A stretch of DNA of 64,000 nt from CBDFKQ01 sp965248855 (GTDB lineage Bacteria > Bacteroidota > Bacteroidia > Cytophagales > 172606-1), in the NCBI GenBank assembly GCA_965248855.1, contig CBDFKQ010000026.1, positions 62,001 through 126,000 of the forward strand. The letters are read 5' to 3'. The position numbers were made by a program, and so were the translations under genes. This document shows positions 59,257-64,000 of this stretch, piece by piece (position 1 is the stretch's first letter; each line of letters opens with the position of its first letter). The notes under the pieces are model-generated. The model made no database searches. It was given only the letters and a program-made list of their open reading frames with translations, and was not told where the DNA came from.

Positions 59257-60395
59257 ATGAAAGCGAATTTTTTTTTTATCATTATACTTTTTATCGTTTA
59301 CACGAATATTAATGCCCAGAAATGGGTTGCATTAGGAACCGGCATTACATTTAATATACAGGAGAAAGAAAGTAAAGAACCTCGAGACCCTCATTTTGTA
59401 GATAACGAGGGATATGTTAATAACAATAACAAACAAGGATATATAAATGCATTGGTTGTTTATAAAGGAGAACTGTACGCCGGAGGTTCTTTTGAAATGG
59501 CAGGTGGAAAAAAAACCAACAATATAGCAAGGTGGAATGGCAAAGAATGGTTATCGCTGTGTGAAGGGATTGAAGGATATGTCAAAGCCTTATGTGTATA
59601 TAATCAAGAATTGTATGTTGGTGGATATTTTGACAAAGCAGGCAACACCAATACCAAGCACATTGCAAAATGGGATGGCAAAAATTGGTCACCTGTAGGC
59701 CTTGGTATAAATAGTGAAGTAGAATCATTTAGTCAATATAAGGATGAACTGTATGTGGGTGGCGGTTTTACTTCTGCAGGTGAAGGCAGGCCAATTATAT
59801 AGCCAAATGGAATGGGAAGTTATGGTCTACTCTTGGCGAGGGCAGGCAAAATAATATTTTAGCATTATTTGATTATAAAGATGAACTCTATACCGGTGGA
59901 TTGTTTATCAAAGCTTCAGACGAAAACGAAAAAAGCGTATATAAGTGGAATGGCATAAGTTGGTCTTTTGAAGATGTAAAAATGGGAGGAGCAATTTCTA
60001 GTTTTGCTGCTTATAAGGGCAATTTATTTGCCGGCGGATTTTTTCATAGTATTAATAATATACAAGCTAATTTTATTGCAGAAAGAAAAGATAAAAGATG
60101 GGTTGCAGTTGGTCCACCAACAATGCCCGGATACAATAATATGCAAACAGCTATTCGTGCAATGTTGGTTTATAAAGATTTACTTTATGTAGGAGGGAAT
60201 TTTAAATTATTGGGAAATCAACATGTTAACGGAATTGCAACATGGGATGGCAATACATGGTCAACACTTGGAAAGGGAATTAGTGGATCCGTTAACGCAA
60301 TAGCAATTTTTAACGACGAAATATATGCAGGAGGATCTTTTAAGAATGTTGGTGATGAGGTTGTTAATGGGATTACAAAATGGAGTTCAAAATAA
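59257..60395 (+). CDS. Secreted propeller-repeat protein, frameshifted
   Basis: A signal peptide (FIIILFIVYTNINAQ) is followed by about seven repeats of the form IARWNGKEWLSLCEGIEGYV-KAL-(VY)-ELYVGG-F-AGG (kelch/propeller-like). The first ORF stops at 59802 and the second starts at 59901. They are one gene, because a single added A near 59792 gives RPNYIAKWNGKLWSTLGEG and joins both. It is about 380 residues in all. Probably an exported binding or adhesion protein. The break may be a sequencing error. Confidence 0.8.
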
Positions 60396-60570
60396 TTTTT
60401 TTTTAAACTTCAAGTAAACCGATCATTGATTGAATTAACGGTCGAAGAATAATATATACAACTTCATATATTAACAACAACTATTAATGGAATTTTTATA
60501 ATTTTGAATCATAAAGTAACTAAGTTTTTAACTTATATGTTAATTTTTAAGTCACTTAAATTGCAAAATT

Positions 60571-61044
60571 ATGATTTACTCTTTTTTAGTGCATTTTATT
60601 TTACTTGTACATCCACCTATACAAGATATGACAAGCACAAAATTTAAATTACCGGAAATTTGGTCGAATGATTTTACAATTACCGTATCACGTGGAGGTG
60701 GTATGCTCGACGAACGTTTGGATATTAAATTTACTTACGACTCCTGCAAATTTAATCACCGCGTCCAAGGTAGTCAAAAAGAAAATGCCTTTTTGATGAC
60801 GAATGATAGTCGTGCAGCTGTTTTAAAAAAATTACACGAACTTAAAGTCTCTAAAATACAGACTGATTTTTCTGGCGGATTAGTATATGATAAAGCAACT
60901 TCGACAATTGGGTTTAATTATAATAATCAATCCTTCATAATTCAGGATAGTGCATCTTCAAAGATTAAAGAACGTTACAAGGGGGATTTTAATCTTGCAT
61001 TTTATTATCTGCAAATGTTTGCTATGGAAAAACACAAAGACTGA
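60571..61044 (+). CDS. Hypothetical protein
   Basis: 157 residues. A short hydrophobic N-terminus (MIYSFLVHFILLVHPP) may be a signal peptide. The body has IWSNDFTITVSRGGGMLDER and a Lys-rich C-terminus; no family is recognised. It sits alone between the propeller-repeat gene and uvrA. Confidence 0.55.
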   Translation: MIYSFLVHFILLVHPPIQDMTSTKFKLPEIWSNDFTITVSRGGGMLDERLDIKFTYDSCKFNHRVQGSQKENAFLMTNDSRAAVLKKLHELKVSKIQTDFSGGLVYDKATSTIGFNYNNQSFIIQDSASSKIKERYKGDFNLAFYYLQMFAMEKHKD

Positions 61045-61431
61045 TTCTAGATAAATTATGTGGACTCAAAGTTCCAAAAATAGATATGGAATTACATATT
61101 TTTAAGCCATGATAAATCAACCTCTAGTATTCATTTTATCAACTGGCAGTCCTAATTTAACTAACCCGCCTTCGTGATGTTCCGAAGGGAATAGCGAAGC
61201 ATAAATAAAGGGATATTAATCATCTCTCACCAACTTATAACACATGGTTCAAATTTAATCAATCAATTTAAAAATTCCCTTTCATATCTATCTTTTTAAT
61301 TCTATCCTTAAGCCTTTCTATCTTTTTTGCAACCATCCCCCAACTTTTTCTGTTATTGTTTTTTTGATTTCAAAAATCAGATTTAAATAAAATCTGTTTT
61401 TGAAATTAGCTTTTTGTAATTTTGCAAAAAT
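61045..61431. other. Intergenic region before uvrA
   Basis: 387 bp. It has a small palindrome CCTTCG/CGAAGG (61169-61188) and the -7 element TAATTTTG at 61417-61424, only 8 bp before the uvrA start. Nothing else is seen. Confidence 0.55.
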
Positions 61432-64000
61432 ATGAAAACAGAAATGCTTCTGAACGCTCCCGAATCCATTGACTCACTTGATCCTAAAAAGTTTATTATT
61501 ATTAAAGGTGCAAAAGTTAATAATTTAAAAAATTTAAGTGTCGCCATACCCAGAAATAAATTTGTAGTTATTACCGGGCTTTCCGGTTCAGGTAAATCTT
61601 CTTTGGCATTTGATACCTTATTTGCAGAAGGGCAAAGGATGTATGTTGAAAGTTTAAGTTCATACGCCCGCCAATTTTTAGGCAGAATGGAAAAACCGGA
61701 AGTGGAATACATTCGTGGTGTTTCCCCTGCTATTGCGATTGAACAAAAAGTATCAAATCGAAATCCACGTTCTACTGTTGGCACCACAACGGAAATTTAT
61801 GATTATTTAAAATTATTATTTTCACGCATTGGGAAAACGTATTCACCGGTTTCAAACAAGCTTGTAAAACGAAATACGGTTACTGATGTAGTTGATTGGA
61901 TTCATACTTTTGAAGAAGGACAAAAATTTATGATTCTTGCTCCGCTTACCATTCACGAAGAGCGCAAACTGGAAGATGAATTAAAAATTTTATTGCAGAA
62001 AGGTTTTACCAGAATATATGCCGGTGATGAATTAATATTTATTGAAGAATTACAAGAAGATGCAAAAAAAATAAAAAATCTGTCGAAAAAAGATGTTTTT
62101 ATTTTAATAGACAGGAATATTGTTAATCACAATAAAGAAGATAACAGGTTTAGGATTTCCGATTCTGTACAAACTGCTTTTTTTGAAGGAAATGATTTAT
62201 GTGTGATAAACATTGCCGGGAAAGAGGTTCGAAAGTTTTCCGATAAATTTGAAGCGGATGGGATTATTTTTGAAGAGCCCAGCGTAAATCTTTTTAGTTT
62301 TAATAACCCCTATGGTGCATGTAAACGTTGTGAAGGTTTTGGAAAAGTATTAGGAATTGATATTGATTTGGTTATACCCGACAAAACTAATTCTGTATAC
62401 GATGGTGCGTTGGCGCCTTGGAGAGGAGAAAAAATGAGTGAGGAATGGTTAAAGCCTCTTCTTAAAAATGGTATCCGTTTTGATTTTCCTATTCATCGCG
62501 CTTATGAAGATTTAACAGAGAGTGAAAAAGAACTTTTGTGGAAGGGAAATTCTTATTTTAAAGGTTTGGATGAATTTTTTAATTACATCGAAACACAAAC
62601 CTATAAAATTCAATATCGAGTTATGCTTTCCAGATACAGAGGTAAAACTACTTGTCCGGAATGTAAAGGAACGCGATTAAGAAAAGATGCCTCTTATGTA
62701 AAAATAGAACAAAAGTCAATAACAGATTTAGTTTTAATGCCGGTTTTAGAAGTTTATAATTTTTTTAAAACCTTAAAGCTTCCTGATTTCGAAGAGAAAG
62801 TAGCCAAAAGAATTCTAACAGAGATAACAAACAGATTAGATTATTTAGTAAAAGTCGGGTTAAAATATTTAACGTTAAACAGGTTAACAATTACTTTGTC
62901 GGGCGGTGAACATCAAAGAATTAAACTGGCAACATCATTAGGCAGTGCCTTAGTTGGCAGTATGTATATATTAGATGAGCCAAGCATTGGATTGCACCCC
63001 AGAGATACCCAACAATTAATTGAAGTATTAAAAATACTTCGCGACCTTGGCAATACTGTTATAGTTGTTGAACATGAGGAAGAAGTAATGCGTGCTGCTG
63101 ATCAAATAATTGATATTGGGCCTGATGCCGGTGCACATGGTGGTGAATTAATTTTTCAGGGAGTGGAAAGTGAAATGACAGACGATATTGATTCGCATAC
63201 AGTAAGGTTTTTAAAAGGTACAGATTTTATCCCTCTGCCAACCATTCGCAGAAAAGCAACTTCTTTTATAATAGTTAAAGGTGCAAGAGAAAATAATTTA
63301 AAAAATTTAACTGTTAGTTTCCCATTGGGAATCCTTACTGTTGTTACAGGTGTAAGCGGCTCCGGAAAATCTACTTTAGTGAGGGAGATTTTTTATCCTG
63401 CACTTGCAAAAAGGTTGGGGGAATTTAACAGTGAAGAATCGGGTAAATTTGACAATCTGGATGGTGATTTAAATAAAGTTTCTCAGATTGAAATGATTGA
63501 TCAAAACCCCATTGGTAAATCATCTCGTTCAAATCCGGTTTCATACATAAAAGTTTATGATATCATCAGAAATTTATTTGCAGAACAACCCTTATCAAAA
63601 GCCAGAGCGTATAAACCTTCTCATTTTTCATTCAATGTGGATGGCGGGAGATGTGAAGTTTGTACAGGAGAAGGTGTGATTACTATAGAAATGCAATTTA
63701 TGGCTGATATTCAGTTAAAATGTGAAAGTTGCCATGGAAAACGTTTTAAACAGGAAGTACTTGAGGTTACCCATAATAATAAAAATATTGCTGATGTATT
63801 AGCAATGACTGTTGATGAAAGTATTGAATTTTTTAAAACTGATCCTAAAATCGCTGAAAAACTTTTACCTCTTCAAAAAGTAGGTTTAGGTTATGTAAAA
63901 TTAGGTCAATCTGCTACCACACTTTCAGGTGGTGAAGCTCAAAGGGTTAAACTTGCATCTTTTTTAGGAAAAGGAATTTCAAATCAGGGTAAAACGATAT
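61432..64000 (+). CDS. uvrA: Excinuclease ABC subunit A (3' end outside the window)
   Basis: 856 codons of an expected 930-950. The damage-recognition ATPase of nucleotide excision repair. The first Walker A is GLSGSGKSSLAFDTL (about 48-62). The first Zn module region is around CKRCEGFG (about 297), with CPECKGTR near 406. ABC signature 1 reads LSGGEHQRI (usually SQR), then YILDEPSIGLHPRD. The second Walker A is GVSGSGKSTL (about 640), the second Zn module CEVCTGEG...CESCHGKRF, and signature 2 LSGGEAQR. The frame is open to the edge. Confidence 0.95.
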   Translation, partial: MKTEMLLNAPESIDSLDPKKFIIIKGAKVNNLKNLSVAIPRNKFVVITGLSGSGKSSLAFDTLFAEGQRMYVESLSSYARQFLGRMEKPEVEYIRGVSPAIAIEQKVSNRNPRSTVGTTTEIYDYLKLLFSRIGKTYSPVSNKLVKRNTVTDVVDWIHTFEEGQKFMILAPLTIHEERKLEDELKILLQKGFTRIYAGDELIFIEELQEDAKKIKNLSKKDVFILIDRNIVNHNKEDNRFRISDSVQTAFFEGNDLCVINIAGKEVRKFSDKFEADGIIFEEPSVNLFSFNNPYGACKRCEGFGKVLGIDIDLVIPDKTNSVYDGALAPWRGEKMSEEWLKPLLKNGIRFDFPIHRAYEDLTESEKELLWKGNSYFKGLDEFFNYIETQTYKIQYRVMLSRYRGKTTCPECKGTRLRKDASYVKIEQKSITDLVLMPVLEVYNFFKTLKLPDFEEKVAKRILTEITNRLDYLVKVGLKYLTLNRLTITLSGGEHQRIKLATSLGSALVGSMYILDEPSIGLHPRDTQQLIEVLKILRDLGNTVIVVEHEEEVMRAADQIIDIGPDAGAHGGELIFQGVESEMTDDIDSHTVRFLKGTDFIPLPTIRRKATSFIIVKGARENNLKNLTVSFPLGILTVVTGVSGSGKSTLVREIFYPALAKRLGEFNSEESGKFDNLDGDLNKVSQIEMIDQNPIGKSSRSNPVSYIKVYDIIRNLFAEQPLSKARAYKPSHFSFNVDGGRCEVCTGEGVITIEMQFMADIQLKCESCHGKRFKQEVLEVTHNNKNIADVLAMTVDESIEFFKTDPKIAEKLLPLQKVGLGYVKLGQSATTLSGGEAQRVKLASFLGKGISNQGKTI

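Noticed and set aside
61383..61787. Minus-strand 134-residue ORF at the uvrA start
   Set aside because: The plus strand encodes the clear UvrA N-terminus with Walker A over the same bases.

Overview
The window is about 64 kb of AT-rich chromosomal DNA from a member of the Bacteroidota, most likely the Chitinophagales/Chitinophagaceae. Four things point there: the 16S rRNA sequence (3' end GGAACACCTCC), promoters of the type TTTG-N19/20-TAnnTTTG, a type IX secretion (T9SS) C-terminal domain, and a hybrid two-component sensor together with an ECF sigma/outer-membrane-barrel anti-sigma pair. The placement below phylum is inferred by eye.

Layout. 1-1743: end of an OmpA/TPR-like lipoprotein (frameshifted). 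1929-2906: pyruvate dehydrogenase E1 beta. 3000-5245: three envelope proteins in a row and a small KTSC-like protein. 5332-9367 (minus): an operon with a 2-oxoacid dehydrogenase E2 followed by pglC-, pglD- and pglE-like sugar/glycosylation genes. 9456-11227 (minus): cinA and a small secreted protein. 11604-20676: a 1451-residue hybrid sensor/AraC regulator and a 1515-residue secreted GH74-like, multi-domain T9SS cargo protein, with a 25-bp direct repeat between them. 21128-21880: aroE. 22157-24497: an ECF sigma factor, a predicted dual-membrane-spanning anti-sigma factor, and a 37-residue membrane peptide. A near-identical 32-bp promoter-like box stands before the sigma gene and again before the peptide. 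24638-28303: DUF2059 protein, lipoprotein, mutL. 28798-30368: Crp-like regulator, cysteine hydrolase, helix-hairpin-helix protein. 30562-31944: murC. 32375-33547: AAA/DUF4143 ATPase behind three 23-bp tandem repeats. 33579-37867: NlpC/P60 lipoprotein, GlcD-like oxidase, WG-repeat protein, frameshifted pirin. 38071-39620: an IS110-family element with a structured 5' non-coding segment (candidate bridge RNA). 39772-44822 (minus): RNase R, polyprenyl synthase, carbamoyltransferase. 45547-47557: Crp-like regulator (frameshifted), SnoaL-like protein, GST-like protein. 48073-49551: rpoN. 49659-52503: coiled-coil protein and a serine beta-lactamase-like fusion. 52644-58341: a complete rRNA operon (16S, tRNA-Ile, tRNA-Ala, 23S, 5S). 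58590-58920: IS3-type transposase remnant. 59257-61044: propeller-repeat secreted protein (frameshifted) and a hypothetical protein. 61432 to the end: uvrA, cut by the window edge.

The most interesting unit is the ECF/anti-sigma locus. The two promoter-like boxes define a likely auto-regulated mini-regulon that includes an unannotated small membrane peptide. Other notable items are the candidate bridge RNA of the IS110 element, a dispersed intergenic repeat around GATATTGATAAAC, a degenerate MutL endonuclease motif, and complementary processing stems around 16S and 23S. Four genes carry single-base frame breaks, which suggests indel errors in the assembly or real decay.
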